IMG/VR virus record: IMGVR_UViG_3300025467_000009
Coordinates: 1 to 64,000 of that record
Direction: 5' to 3' (one strand)
Source: a virus
Length of the DNA stretch: 64,000 nt
Shown: in pieces, positions 32,040-41,384 of the stretch
Numbering within the stretch: the first letter of the stretch is position 1
Layout of the letters: every line of letters begins with the position of its first letter
Position numbers and translations under genes: made by a program
Notes under the pieces: generated by a model
The model's database searches: none
Told to the model about the DNA's origin: nothing
The model's input: the letters and a program-made list of their open reading frames with translations, nothing else

Positions 32040-32594
32040 ATGGCTAAAACTGTATCACGTTCCGGAGATAACGGAAATAGTACCCCTGTAAATGTCCCAT
32101 TTGACGATGGCATTTATGTAGAGCACAAGGCAGATCCAGTGGATCTATCTGCTGCTCGTGTTACACCTTCATTCTCTACCAAGGGATTGGAGAGCATTAA
32201 CACTGGTTCTTGGATTGAAAATTTGATGCCTTCGGCTACTAATTTTTCAAGTCCTAAGGGCTCGTTTAAACTATTGGCACATGGTATTCACGGAAGTGTT
32301 CAAACCATTACTGAAGAGTTGAGACGTGACCCTTTTGTTCTAAGAGCTGTACAAAGAGGTCGTATCCGTTTCTTGAATGATGAAGAAGCAATAACTAGAA
32401 TCAATGAATTGGCCGAAGAGTCCAATGAACAAGATGACCACCTCAGTCACCTGATGGAAAGTCTTGGCGATAATGCTTCAGAAAATAATGGTATGTACAA
32501 GATTGACCTACCAGATGAGGCAGAGCCAAAGGGACCATCTATGACACCTCAACAAATTTGGGGCGAGTCTAACAGACCCACAAATCTAAAATAA
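32040..32594 (+). CDS. Hypothetical structural protein, 184 aa
   Basis: Starts after a consensus AAGGAG. The N-terminal half has a disordered start and strands, then a helical region (TITEELRRDPFVLRAVQRGRI) and an acidic C-terminus. The DPFVLRAVQRGRIRF stretch recalls small head-tail proteins of other large phages, but I cannot name the family. It directly follows the capsid gene, where head completion or neck proteins often lie. Confidence 0.6.
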   Translation: MAKTVSRSGDNGNSTPVNVPFDDGIYVEHKADPVDLSAARVTPSFSTKGLESINTGSWIENLMPSATNFSSPKGSFKLLAHGIHGSVQTITEELRRDPFVLRAVQRGRIRFLNDEEAITRINELAEESNEQDDHLSHLMESLGDNASENNGMYKIDLPDEAEPKGPSMTPQQIWGESNRPTNLK

Positions 32595-32597
32595 AAA

Positions 32598-32616
32598 ACG
32601 GGAGTTCAGTTCCCGT
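32598..32616 (+). terminator. Small hairpin ACGGGA/TCCCGT after 32040 gene
   Basis: A 6-bp perfect stem around GTTCAGT, three bases after the stop. It is followed by CTATAAGGAG, the next ribosome site, so it may be an attenuator or mRNA processing or stability element rather than a strong terminator. No T run. Confidence 0.4.
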
Positions 32617-32631
32617 CTATAAGGAGCTTAA

Positions 32632-32907
32632 ATGAGCGAAGAAAAGTCGACCCCACAGTTGGGACTGGATTCTTCCGTTTCAACAGAACCACTAACTATT
32701 ATTGTTCCTTCAGGAGCACTTAATACACAGACACAAACAAGTCTAGGCTGGTACTACCCATTCCTACCCCAAACCTTCCCAGGTGCTGTAAGTAACGGAT
32801 ACGCTACACCTACAGTTTCTGGTAATGGATACATGGGTACAAATAACAATGGCTTTGTTTTCCAAAGCGGACAATACAACTCACGTAGAGAAGGAAGCGG
32901 ACTATAA
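32632..32907 (+). CDS. Small beta-rich virion-like protein, 91 aa
   Basis: Gly/Asn/Tyr/Ser-rich with a central LGWYYPFLPQTFPGAV and a short charged C-terminus (NSRREGSGL). Strong AAGGAG ribosome site. It overlaps the next ATG by one base. Probably a small structural protein of head or fibre base; no family recognised. Confidence 0.55.
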   Translation: MSEEKSTPQLGLDSSVSTEPLTIIVPSGALNTQTQTSLGWYYPFLPQTFPGAVSNGYATPTVSGNGYMGTNNNGFVFQSGQYNSRREGSGL

Positions 32908-33617
32908 TGGCTACAACACCAAACGTAACATCTGAGCAGCTAACGAAGCAGACGATTCGTCAAAATTCTGCTGCTACATCTTACATGCCAAACCCATTGC
33001 AGATTATTAATGCTGCAACTACACCTAGTGGACTTTACAAGCTTGTAGTAACTGACCTTACTACTGCATTTACCATTTCAGGTAGTGTTGGTGGAACAAC
33101 TTTCAATACTGCAGGACTTACAGGTAACTCAACTGTTGGTGCACTTGTTAGTGGTCTTCAAGCTGTTATTCCTAGTACAATTGCCTTTTCAGTAATTGCT
33201 GCTGGATCTAGTAGTAACACTGCTCAACTTCTTGGACAGACAACTACACAAATTGTATTCTCTAGTGCAACTGGTGCTGCTCTTCCTGTACTTAGTACAA
33301 GTGGTTCAACTGCTACTGCAACTAACATTAACATTACAACTGCAAGTGGAACAACTGCTTATCCTAACTACTACGGAACACCTAACGCTGTTCCAACTTG
33401 GATTGATGACGCAACAGTACACGCTTATCAAGTTATTGGTAACGGTGCAGTAGTTCAAGACACCACTACAATTGTTCAACAACAAGTTCGCCAGATTCGT
33501 ACCGGTAACGGTCCTGATGGTGGACTTGAGACTCAACAGTTGACTGGTTACTTTAATGTTTACCAAAGCAACCTTAACCAGACTAAGCAAAAGAACACTA
33601 AGCAACAGCAGTGCTAA
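32907..33617 (+). CDS. Thr/Ser-rich probable virion protein, 236 aa
   Basis: After a polar N-terminal 40 residues comes a stretch of about 130 made of beta-strand-like Thr/Ser/Ala/Gly (FTISGSVGGTTFNTAGL, IAFSVIAAGSSSN), then a Gln/Asn-rich C-terminus (QQQVRQIRTGNG) ending in QQQC. The composition is that of phage adhesive or decoration proteins. The identity is unclear. Confidence 0.55.
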   Translation: MATTPNVTSEQLTKQTIRQNSAATSYMPNPLQIINAATTPSGLYKLVVTDLTTAFTISGSVGGTTFNTAGLTGNSTVGALVSGLQAVIPSTIAFSVIAAGSSSNTAQLLGQTTTQIVFSSATGAALPVLSTSGSTATATNINITTASGTTAYPNYYGTPNAVPTWIDDATVHAYQVIGNGAVVQDTTTIVQQQVRQIRTGNGPDGGLETQQLTGYFNVYQSNLNQTKQKNTKQQQC

Positions 33618-33623
33618 TTTAAT

Positions 33624-33764
33624 ATGGATGGAATTAATCCAGTTAGTACTAAGCTAACGGTGAGAGTTACAAAAATTAAAGCAGATGGGTCAAGGGAAGA
33701 TATGGGGGAACTTCTCTTGACATCAGCTGATGAGTCTAAGGAACCAGAATGGCAGGAACAATAA
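33624..33764 (+). CDS. Small hypothetical protein, 46 aa
   Basis: ATG six bases after the previous stop; it begins MDGINPVSTKLTVRVTKIKA with strand-like alternation and an acidic C-terminus, and overlaps the next gene by 16 bases. The continuous frame filling the gap supports translation; alone it is modest evidence. No family recognised. Confidence 0.5.
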   Translation: MDGINPVSTKLTVRVTKIKADGSREDMGELLLTSADESKEPEWQEQ

Positions 33765-34348
33765 CAGCAAGTACGAGAAGTTCAATCGTACGAGCTTTAG
33801 TTTCTGGAACTGCCGGAGCAAATGCTCCCTGGCTTGGAGTCGGAGTTGCAAGTGGTACAGCAAGTGCTACTGATGTAGCTTTATTTGAAGAAGTACAAGC
33901 TCGAACTGGTGGTAATGTTAGTCAAGTTACTACAACCACTAGTGGAGATACCTACCAATGGGTAGGACTTTTTTCAAGTTCAGCAACACAAACTCTAACT
34001 AACCTTGGACTCTTTACTGGTTTTACAGCTCCTATCCAAGGGCAACTAACACAACAGGTTAATTCAAACTCCCAAAGTTTTATTTATCCAAGTAACTACT
34101 ACAACTGGCCAACTCAATATCCTTTTAATATTCAAGTTGCATCAGAAGTAATGGCAGTAGTTAGTGGAGACAACTATCAAACTCTTTATGTACTTAGAGG
34201 GCAAAATGGTTCAACAGCATTAACCAGCATTCCAGCGACTACTTGGATTACTCAAGGTAGTGGAATGATTGCTAAGACTAACTTTGTTGGACTTAGTTTG
34301 AGTGCCGGTGACACTATTCAATTCACTATAGATATACAATTTCAGTAA
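33749..34348 (+). CDS. Tail fibre-type beta protein, 199 aa
   Basis: AAGGA precedes the ATG, which lies within the preceding small gene. The C-terminal part (VASEVMAVVSGDNYQTLYVLRGQNG) follows the same scheme as the fibre modules downstream: E-x-[IM], a short strand, a strand, then RG plus a Gly loop. It is probably a fibre or baseplate-proximal component. Confidence 0.6.
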   Translation: MAGTITASTRSSIVRALVSGTAGANAPWLGVGVASGTASATDVALFEEVQARTGGNVSQVTTTTSGDTYQWVGLFSSSATQTLTNLGLFTGFTAPIQGQLTQQVNSNSQSFIYPSNYYNWPTQYPFNIQVASEVMAVVSGDNYQTLYVLRGQNGSTALTSIPATTWITQGSGMIAKTNFVGLSLSAGDTIQFTIDIQFQ

Positions 34349-34362
34349 AGAAAGGTTAAAAG

Positions 34363-34908
34363 ATGGCTTCCTCATCAAACTACGTATTCCCACAAGAAGG
34401 ACTTAACTTCCTTCTTAATATTGTCCCTAGAGGTTCACAGGCTGTAACTTCAGGTACTTACCTTGGTCTTTTCACTACCTCATGGGGTACTGTTCAAGGG
34501 TATGGTACTGCTAATACTAACATTACACTTAACTCAGGTACATACCCTGTAACCGAGTTGGCTGCTGTTTCAGGTATTGGTTACTCACGTGCCTTCCTTG
34601 CTTCTGGTACTTGGGGTGCTCCAACTGCCGGTACTACAGTTATCGGTGCTAACACTATTAACGTTCAACAGAGTACTTACGGTTCAGCACAGACCTTTAC
34701 CTGCCAGAGTGGAACTTGGGCTAACATCAACGGTATCTTCATTGCAACCATGAGTGGTGTTGGTTCAGCAAGTAACCCAGCAGCTTCACCAATCCCTGCA
34801 GTTGTACTTTGGTATGCACCATTTGCAGACCTTGGAACAGTTACTCTTGCTTCTGGTGACTCACTTTCAATCACACCTACCTGGCAGTCTGCTCCGTACC
34901 CTGCTTGA
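34363..34908 (+). CDS. Probable tail fibre or virion protein, 181 aa
   Basis: Starts MASSSNYVFPQEGLNFLLNIV; the interior is strand-rich with Gly/Ser/Thr and ends in DSLSITPTWQSAPYPA, a typical end for small phage receptor-side proteins. No Cys pair or enzyme motif. SD AAAGG upstream. It precedes the first fibre-module gene after a small hairpin. The role is inferred from composition and neighbourhood. Confidence 0.6.
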   Translation: MASSSNYVFPQEGLNFLLNIVPRGSQAVTSGTYLGLFTTSWGTVQGYGTANTNITLNSGTYPVTELAAVSGIGYSRAFLASGTWGAPTAGTTVIGANTINVQQSTYGSAQTFTCQSGTWANINGIFIATMSGVGSASNPAASPIPAVVLWYAPFADLGTVTLASGDSLSITPTWQSAPYPA

Positions 34909-34915
34909 TTTACTT

Positions 34916-34930
34916 GGCTACTAGCTAGCC
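34916..34930 (+). promoter_or_regulatory. Small leader hairpin GGCTA/TAGCC
   Basis: A 5-bp perfect stem with CTAGC loop, 4 bases upstream of the AAGGA ribosome site of the first fibre-module gene. It may protect a processed 5' end or form a weak attenuator. Confidence 0.3.
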
Positions 34931-34942
34931 TGAAGGATAATC

Positions 34943-36577
34943 ATGCCACGGACATCATATAGCCAGAACACCTATGTAGGAGGAGCCCCAGCCGGGACTC
35001 TTTTTACTGGTGTAGCATCTGGTGTAACTACAATTACAATTACCGGTACTACAAGTGCCTGGAATAACCTTGGTACATCTGGGGGTTTTAACCTTGCCCT
35101 CAATTATGGCCAAACCACTGAAGAAAAGATATATTGTCCTGCCGGGTCTTATAACTGGGCTTCTGGCTCAGTAACTATTAGTGGAGTAAGTAGAGGTATT
35201 GATGGAACAACTGCACAATTGCAACTTGCTGGTGTAAGTGCTGTTCCTATCTTAACAGCAGTAGATTTAACGGAAGCCAATCTACTAGTAAGTCAAACTT
35301 TACTCAACGTTACTACCTCCAGTGGTCAAGCATTAGTATCTAATGGTACAGGAATATCTTATGGGAATGCTACAGTTTCTTCTGGAACTGTTATTTCTTA
35401 TCCTATTATATCCAATGGTAGTATTCGTGGTGGTACAACAAGTGGAACTTTAAATACAAATTCTACACTTGTCAATCCAATTTTACAAGCAGGGTATGAA
35501 AAGATTAATGTTGTTAATGCAGGAGTAAATGGAACAACTACAATTTCAACTAGCTCAGGCAGTGTTTGGTATTATAGTTCTGCAGCAACTGGAACATTTA
35601 ATTTAAATATTACTTCAAGTGGTAACCTTGGCCCTACTTTAACTACTGGTACAGCAATTACTACTACTATATTAACCAAGCAAGGTTCTCCAGCTTATGC
35701 AACAACAAGTGGACTTCTTGGTAGTAGTCCTATTTCTATTGATAATGTTGTAATAAGTTCAGGGCAAGTTTATTGGCAAGGTGGTACAGCTCCTGGTAGT
35801 GGTAATGCCAATGGTATTGATATTTATTCTGTTACTGCACTTTATTCTCCATATGGGTCTTCTTATGAAACTCAAGTAGCTGCATTATCTCCTAGAGCTT
35901 GGTATAAGTTGGGAGAACCTGCTGGTTCAACCACTGCTGCAGATAGCTCAGGTAATGGATATACTGGTACTGTTACAGGAACAATTAACTTTGGACAGTC
36001 AGGTCCTTTCCCCTATTTAACTACAGTTAGTGGATTTAATGTTAATGCAAGTTCTGGTTATATTACTTCTAACACAGGAGTTACTGCAACTACTAACGTA
36101 TCAATGGGTGCATGGTTCAATATGCCAGCAGCTACTTCTAGTGGTATAATACTAATGCTACATAATGCAGCTACTAGTACTGGTTATGGTTTTGGTATTG
36201 GTTCTAATAGTGCTCCAAACGCTGATGCTTTAGGTAATACTCTACAAGGATTATTTGAATTAACTCGTTGGATACCAACAGGCGTTGTAGTAACCCCGGG
36301 TTGGCATTTTGTAGTAATGACCCTAGATTCTTCAGGTTACCCTCGTTTTTATCTAGATGGTTTTCAAGTATATACAGATACTGGAACTGTTGCTTTAGCT
36401 CCCACTGGAATATTGAGTATTGGATCAGATGCAGTTTCTCCAAGTTTTCAAAGAATTTTTCCTGGAACAATTTCTGAAGTTATATTATTTACCTCTACAC
36501 TTTCAGCTGCTCAAGTATTATCATTATACCAAGCTGGAGTTCCATATACAGTATTAGCGAGTAAGACAACTTTCTAA
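34943..36577 (+). CDS. Tail fibre: shared module + fibre domain + LamG-like C-terminus
   Basis: 544 residues. Residues 1-140 are the first of five copies of a fibre module (start MPRTSYSQNTYVGG, then GGFNLALNYG, EEKIYCP, VSRGIDGTTAQ, LTAVDLTEANLLVSQTL). The middle matches the GIDIYS... fibre domain found in cyanophage and other aquatic-phage proteins (YWQGGTAPGSGNANGID). The last 240 residues are a LamG/concanavalin-like beta sandwich (AWYKLGEP...NGYTGTV, FYLDGFQVY, FPGTISEVILF), a likely sugar-binding adhesin. The next gene encodes a glycine-rich tip. Confidence 0.75.
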   Translation: MPRTSYSQNTYVGGAPAGTLFTGVASGVTTITITGTTSAWNNLGTSGGFNLALNYGQTTEEKIYCPAGSYNWASGSVTISGVSRGIDGTTAQLQLAGVSAVPILTAVDLTEANLLVSQTLLNVTTSSGQALVSNGTGISYGNATVSSGTVISYPIISNGSIRGGTTSGTLNTNSTLVNPILQAGYEKINVVNAGVNGTTTISTSSGSVWYYSSAATGTFNLNITSSGNLGPTLTTGTAITTTILTKQGSPAYATTSGLLGSSPISIDNVVISSGQVYWQGGTAPGSGNANGIDIYSVTALYSPYGSSYETQVAALSPRAWYKLGEPAGSTTAADSSGNGYTGTVTGTINFGQSGPFPYLTTVSGFNVNASSGYITSNTGVTATTNVSMGAWFNMPAATSSGIILMLHNAATSTGYGFGIGSNSAPNADALGNTLQGLFELTRWIPTGVVVTPGWHFVVMTLDSSGYPRFYLDGFQVYTDTGTVALAPTGILSIGSDAVSPSFQRIFPGTISEVILFTSTLSAAQVLSLYQAGVPYTVLASKTTF

Positions 36578-36579
36578 CT

Positions 36580-37428
36580 ATGCCTTTCCTTGAAACTATT
36601 GGAACAGCTAGTGCTCAAGCTTATGGAGTTGGAGGTGTACCTGTTATACCTACTAAGTTATATCAAATAATACTTTCTGGTACTGGTGTTTTTAATTCTC
36701 CCCCAACACTTACTGCTCAAGGAATAAGTTATATACTTGTAGCAGGTGGTGGAGGTGGAGGAGGTGGATGGAGTAATGCCACTGGTGGTGGGGGTGGAGG
36801 TGCCGGAGGTGTTGTTAGTGGTATATTGACAGGTGTAACTGGTACAGGAATTTCTTATAGTGTTGGTGCAGGTGGTGCTGCTGGAATTGGTTCTGCAGAT
36901 TCAAGTGCTGTGACAGCTGGTTCTGTAGGTAATCCTACAACTTTTGGTTCTGTAACTACTGCAGTTGGTGGAGGTGGTGGTGGTCAAGGATTAGCCCAAG
37001 GTGTAACCGGTGGTGGATCTGGTGGTGGAGCTAATCGTCAAGTTGGTGGTAATGGGACAGTAGGCCAAGGTAATAGGGGAGGAAATGCTACATCCGGTGG
37101 ACAGTACGGGGCATCTGGTGGTGGTGGTTATGCGGCACCTGGTACAGACATATCTGGTCAACAAAACCCAGGTAGTGCAGGCGGTTCGGGTGGTACATTT
37201 GTAACTGCCTCAGGAACTTTTATTTTAGCCGGAGGTGGTGGGGGTGGAGGTAGTTCTACACCTCAAGCTGCAGGTGGTATAGGTGGGGGTGGTGCTGGTG
37301 GAACAAATATAAATGTATCAGTTGCTGGAACACCTCAAACCGGGGGTGGTGGAGGTGGTTGTGGTACTTTTGATAACAATCCTAAATCCGGAGGGTCAGG
37401 TATAATAATCTTGACTTATATTGCATAA
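36580..37428 (+). CDS. Glycine-rich tip adhesin, 282 aa
   Basis: Starts 2 bases after the fibre gene stop. The first 60 residues are a short strand domain starting MPFLETIGTASAQAYG. The rest is dominated by Gly runs (LVAGGGGGGGG and similar) separated by Ala/Val/Ser strands, as in polyglycine sandwich adhesins such as T-even gp38. Variable loops between Gly runs would set host specificity. Its companion relation with the fibre gene upstream is supported by the fused form at 37855-41382. Confidence 0.7.
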   Translation: MPFLETIGTASAQAYGVGGVPVIPTKLYQIILSGTGVFNSPPTLTAQGISYILVAGGGGGGGGWSNATGGGGGGAGGVVSGILTGVTGTGISYSVGAGGAAGIGSADSSAVTAGSVGNPTTFGSVTTAVGGGGGGQGLAQGVTGGGSGGGANRQVGGNGTVGQGNRGGNATSGGQYGASGGGGYAAPGTDISGQQNPGSAGGSGGTFVTASGTFILAGGGGGGGSSTPQAAGGIGGGGAGGTNINVSVAGTPQTGGGGGGCGTFDNNPKSGGSGIIILTYIA

Positions 37429-37429
37429 T

Positions 37430-37816
37430 ATGGCACACTTTGCAGAAATAGATAAAAACAATATAGTTTTAAGAATAATTGTTGTTGATGATATTTATCA
37501 AAATGATGGTCAAAATTATTTAGCTAATGAATGTGATTTTGGAGGAACCTGGATTCAAACAAGTTACAATACTAGATTAGGAAAACACAATCTGGGAGGT
37601 AAACCATTGAGAGCAAATTATGCTGGTATTGGATACATCTATCACCCAGATTTAGATATATTTTCACCACCCCAACCATACCCTAGCTGGGATAAATTAG
37701 ATGCAAAGACAGGTCAATGGAATTCTCCTATTTCTTATCCAACTGATGGGAAAATCTATGAATGGGAAGAAACTTCTAAAAGTTGGATAACTTCAAATTT
37801 ACAATTAACCCTGTAA
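37430..37816 (+). CDS. Aquatic-phage conserved virion-associated protein, 128 aa
   Basis: Start MAHFAEIDKNNIVLRIIVVDD, then FGGTWIQTSYN, NYAGIGYIYHPDLDIFSPP and PYPSWDKL. I recognise this pattern as a small protein common in cyanophages and other aquatic myoviruses, where it lies near fibre genes. Its function is not known; structural association is usual. It sits between a Gly-rich adhesin gene and the next fibre gene. There is no Shine-Dalgarno, only a one-base gap after the previous stop. Confidence 0.75.
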   Translation: MAHFAEIDKNNIVLRIIVVDDIYQNDGQNYLANECDFGGTWIQTSYNTRLGKHNLGGKPLRANYAGIGYIYHPDLDIFSPPQPYPSWDKLDAKTGQWNSPISYPTDGKIYEWEETSKSWITSNLQLTL

Positions 37817-37840
37817 AATATACTATAAGACATTCAAGTA
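37812..37840 (+). promoter_or_regulatory. Putative promoter (TGTAAA-N16-TCAAGT)
   Basis: TGTAAA overlaps the previous stop; TCAAGT ends at 37839, preceded by ACAT, spacer 16. The ATG at 37855 has no Shine-Dalgarno, so the mRNA would have a leader of only about 8 bases. Confidence 0.5.
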
Positions 37841-37854
37841 ACGACAAATAAATT

Positions 37855-40800
37855 ATGCCAAGATTACCTTACTCACTAAACTCGTACACAGGTGGAGCAA
37901 CACCAGGCTTTATTGCTGGTAGTGGTATTGGTGCCGCTGATACTACAATTACTATAACAGGTACTGGTTCAACATGGACAACTCTTGGTTCTGGTAATGG
38001 ATTTAATCTTTCACTTCAGTATGGTCAAACCACAGAAGAAAAGATTTATGTACCTGTAATTTCTGGAGCATTTGCTGGTACTAATACACCTTATGCAACC
38101 ATTTCTGGTTTTAGTAGTGGTGCTAATGTAATTGCAGATACTTATATTACTCCTAGTGGTGATAAAATTTTCTTGCCACAGCAAATTTCTGGTAATATCG
38201 GAGTGTTCAGTACAGCTACAAATACTCTAACTACAATTTTGAGCGGTAATAATACCAGTCTTCTTGGTCTTCAAGGAGCTGCTTTTTCTACTAATAACCA
38301 AACTTACTTTGGTGGTTATGCTTCTGGTTTTGTATTAGTCTATAACACAACTACCAATGCCTATATTACTACTTTAAGTGGTGCAACTTATGGACTAAAT
38401 GGTAATTCTCAATACATTACTACTACAACAACTAGTAGTGGTAACTTTCTTTATGTTGCAGGGCCTGTTAATAATGCAGTGAGTGTAATTAATACTGCAA
38501 CCAATACTCTTGCAACTGTATGGAGTGGTACTAGTTTCAACTTTAGTAATATTGGAAATATGTCTGCTATTAATGGTAAGATGTATGTTAGTAACCAAGC
38601 TGCAAATAAAATCACTGTTGTTAACCTAAATACAAATACTTATGTTACTACTATTAGTGGTCTAACCACAGGGTTTAATACGCCTCTATCCTCAGTTACT
38701 ACAACTGTTAGTGGAGTTCCTTATGTTTATGTTTGGAACTATAATGGTAATTCAGTTAGTGTAATCAACTCTAATACTGATACGGTAACTGCAATTATTA
38801 GTGGTGGTACTCTTAACACCGGTAATAATGGTACTCAAACCATTATGTCAATGCAGACTACTACAAGTGGTAATTATCTTTTTGTTACTAGTCTTGGTGG
38901 TAACAGTATCAGTGTATTTGATACAGCAACCAATAACCTTATTTATACTATAAGTGGTACCCAATACAATTTAAATGCACCAGGTGGACTAGCAATTACT
39001 CCTAGTGGCAACTTTGCTTATATTGCAAATACCAATACTGCTGGTAACCTTAATGTTGTAAGTCTATATACAATTTCTCCATATCTTACTGGTTCTGGTT
39101 CAATTACAGTTAGTGGAGTAACTCGTGGTATTGATAATACTACAGCTCAAGTCCACCCAAGTGGTTCAAGTGTTACTCCAGTATTAACTGCTGTAGAACT
39201 TCGTGAAGCAAATGCACTAGTCAACCAAGCAATCTTTCCTGCAGCCACCTATAGTGGTCAAGCTTTGGCTAGTACAGGTTCGGGTATTGTTTATACTCCT
39301 CAATTTACCCCAGGTACTAAATTAAATAATGCAATTCTTAAGTCACCACTTGAAACAATAAATATTCTAAATACTGGTATTAATGGTGGTTTAACTATTA
39401 ATACAAGCTCAGGTAATACTTCATTCTACACAGTACCAGCAAGTGGTAACTTTACAGTTAATATTACTACAAACAATACCCTTGCAACTGTAATGAATTC
39501 TGGCCAATCTATAACAACTAACCTACTTGCAACTCAAGGAAGTACAGGTTATGCACTATTACAAAGTGGTAACTATAGTGGTATTAGTGTTGATGGTTAT
39601 ACAATAACTTCTGGTCAAAATTACTATTTTAATACAATTAGTGGTATAGCTCCTATATCAAGTGGTGTTGCTAATAGTATTGATATTTACACATTTACTG
39701 TATTAAGAAATAATTTAAACTTTGATACAGTTCTTTCAGGTTACAATCCAGATGTCTGGTTTAAACTTAATGACCCAAACTCAACTCGTGTAGCCACCGA
39801 TTCTTCTGTTAACGGTTACATTGGTAACTACAGTGGTAATGTTATTCAAGTGCAACAAGGGTTTAACCCTGTAATACCAAGCGATTATTCAGCTTACTTT
39901 AATCCTGCCGGTCAAAATATTGTTAGCACTAATTATACTCCCAACTGGGGAAATAATCAAAGTTTCACTATTAATGCCTGGTTTAATACTACTCAAAGTA
40001 CTCGTGGTGACTTTGTAGTTATTGGTAGTAATGCCTCTGCTATTAATAATGGTATTTTTATGTTTACCAATGCAACTGGTAACCTTGAAGTTGATAATGC
40101 ATTTGTGGGTGGCCCAGTTAGTTCTACAAAAGTAAATGATGGAACTTGGCACATGGCCACACTTCAGGCCACTGCTGTTAGTGCAGGAAACACAACTTAC
40201 CAACTTTATGTAGACGGTGTAGCAAATGGAACATCTACTAGTATGGCACCTAACATGGTTGCTAGTGGTAGTCTAGTAATTGGTGCTAGTACCAATGGTG
40301 GTTTTCAATATACTGGCTATGTAAATCAAGTTGCAATATTTAGAAGTGCCCTTTCCGCAGCTCAAATTCAAAACCTTTATCAAGCTGGAAGGCCTTATAC
40401 TGTATTAAGTAGTAAAGTTGCAGCAAGTGGTGTTTTATATTCAACAGGTCTTTACAACTTCCCAGTTGGTACAAGTCTTTCCTTTACAAGTGCAGGTGTA
40501 TCTGGGCAAAATGGTCCATCCCTTGCACAAGCCATTACAGGACTTTCATCTAATCAATCAACTAGTTGGTCAAGTAATACACAATTCTTCAATCAAGGCA
40601 GTTACAATGGTTATCAACTTTGGACAGTACCAGCAACTGGAACTTATCGAATAACTGCAAGTGGTGCTGCCGGTGGTAACTGCACTAGTTATGGTTATTA
40701 TGGTGGTAGTGGTGCAGTAATGCAGGGTGACTTCTCCCTCACCCAGGGTCAGCAACTCACTATACTGGTGGGTCAAACAGCACCTAGTAATATTGGCTTT

Positions 40801-41382
40801 TCACAAGGTGGTCAGCAAGCTGGTTCAGGTGGAGGAACTTTTGTTGCATTAGGTGCAACTGCCAGTACTGCAACTGCTTTAATTGTAGCAGGTGGAGGTG
40901 GAGGTGCTTGGATTTTTACTGGTAACCCTTCCTATAACTATGGTCGTGGAGGGACAACTTACACATTTGGTAGTAATGGTGGGCAAGGTAACGGTGGGGT
41001 TGGAGCTACTGGACCAAACGGTGTAGGTGGTAATGGTCAACAAGGAAATGCTGCAGGATATACTGGTAATGGTACCAATAGTAGTGGTGCTGCAGCAACA
41101 TCATTTACTAACGGTGGAATAGGTTCTCAAGAAAACCTAAGCTGGGGTACATATAATTGTTACGGTGGTTTTGGTGGTGGTGGTGGTGGTGGACTTGCTG
41201 TAGGTGGTGGCGGTGGCTATGGTGGTGGTGGTTATGGTACTTGGGCTTCATGGGGTGGTGGCGGTGGTGGTGGTTCATATAACTCTGGAGCTAACCAAGT
41301 AAACACTAATGGTACTGATAACAATTCTGCACTAACCGGTAATGCACGTAATGGTTCAGTAACAATTGTTAGACTTTCATAA
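37855..41382 (+). CDS. Giant fused tail fibre: module, inserted beta-propeller, LamG-like domain and glycine-rich tip
   Basis: 1175 residues. The fibre module starts MPRLPYSLNSYTGG and runs to EEKIYVP at 61-67, then is broken by about 345 residues of YVTN-like propeller blades (six clear blades of the type NAVSVINTATNTLATVWSG, plus one partial) and resumes at VSGVTRGIDN near 420. Next come the GIDIY fibre domain, a LamG-like sandwich (VWFKLNDPNS..., LYVDGVANG) and, from about 850, the strand domain and Gly runs found as a separate protein in other cassettes. It is the only fused version, so it shows which partners belong together. Confidence 0.75.
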   Translation: MPRLPYSLNSYTGGATPGFIAGSGIGAADTTITITGTGSTWTTLGSGNGFNLSLQYGQTTEEKIYVPVISGAFAGTNTPYATISGFSSGANVIADTYITPSGDKIFLPQQISGNIGVFSTATNTLTTILSGNNTSLLGLQGAAFSTNNQTYFGGYASGFVLVYNTTTNAYITTLSGATYGLNGNSQYITTTTTSSGNFLYVAGPVNNAVSVINTATNTLATVWSGTSFNFSNIGNMSAINGKMYVSNQAANKITVVNLNTNTYVTTISGLTTGFNTPLSSVTTTVSGVPYVYVWNYNGNSVSVINSNTDTVTAIISGGTLNTGNNGTQTIMSMQTTTSGNYLFVTSLGGNSISVFDTATNNLIYTISGTQYNLNAPGGLAITPSGNFAYIANTNTAGNLNVVSLYTISPYLTGSGSITVSGVTRGIDNTTAQVHPSGSSVTPVLTAVELREANALVNQAIFPAATYSGQALASTGSGIVYTPQFTPGTKLNNAILKSPLETINILNTGINGGLTINTSSGNTSFYTVPASGNFTVNITTNNTLATVMNSGQSITTNLLATQGSTGYALLQSGNYSGISVDGYTITSGQNYYFNTISGIAPISSGVANSIDIYTFTVLRNNLNFDTVLSGYNPDVWFKLNDPNSTRVATDSSVNGYIGNYSGNVIQVQQGFNPVIPSDYSAYFNPAGQNIVSTNYTPNWGNNQSFTINAWFNTTQSTRGDFVVIGSNASAINNGIFMFTNATGNLEVDNAFVGGPVSSTKVNDGTWHMATLQATAVSAGNTTYQLYVDGVANGTSTSMAPNMVASGSLVIGASTNGGFQYTGYVNQVAIFRSALSAAQIQNLYQAGRPYTVLSSKVAASGVLYSTGLYNFPVGTSLSFTSAGVSGQNGPSLAQAITGLSSNQSTSWSSNTQFFNQGSYNGYQLWTVPATGTYRITASGAAGGNCTSYGYYGGSGAVMQGDFSLTQGQQLTILVGQTAPSNIGFSQGGQQAGSGGGTFVALGATASTATALIVAGGGGGAWIFTGNPSYNYGRGGTTYTFGSNGGQGNGGVGATGPNGVGGNGQQGNAAGYTGNGTNSSGAAATSFTNGGIGSQENLSWGTYNCYGGFGGGGGGGLAVGGGGGYGGGGYGTWASWGGGGGGGSYNSGANQVNTNGTDNNSALTGNARNGSVTIVRLS
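38059..39090 (+). repeat. YVTN-like beta-propeller repeats in fibre gene
   Basis: Six clear repeats of about 45-55 residues ending in a [NG]-x-[ILV]-x-V-x-[NDY]-T-x-T-[NT]-x-Y/L-x-T-x-SG pattern, a further partial copy at the end. They lie inside a loop of the shared fibre module between EEKIYVP and the VTRGIDN strand. Propeller number seven would fit a closed ring. Confidence 0.6.
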
Positions 41383-41384
41383 CT

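Noticed and set aside
40800-41300. Microsatellite-like GGT repeats as a CRISPR or mobile repeat
   Set aside because: They encode the glycine runs of an adhesin, keep codon phase, and have no spacer structure. No CRISPR array or insertion sequence was found in the window.
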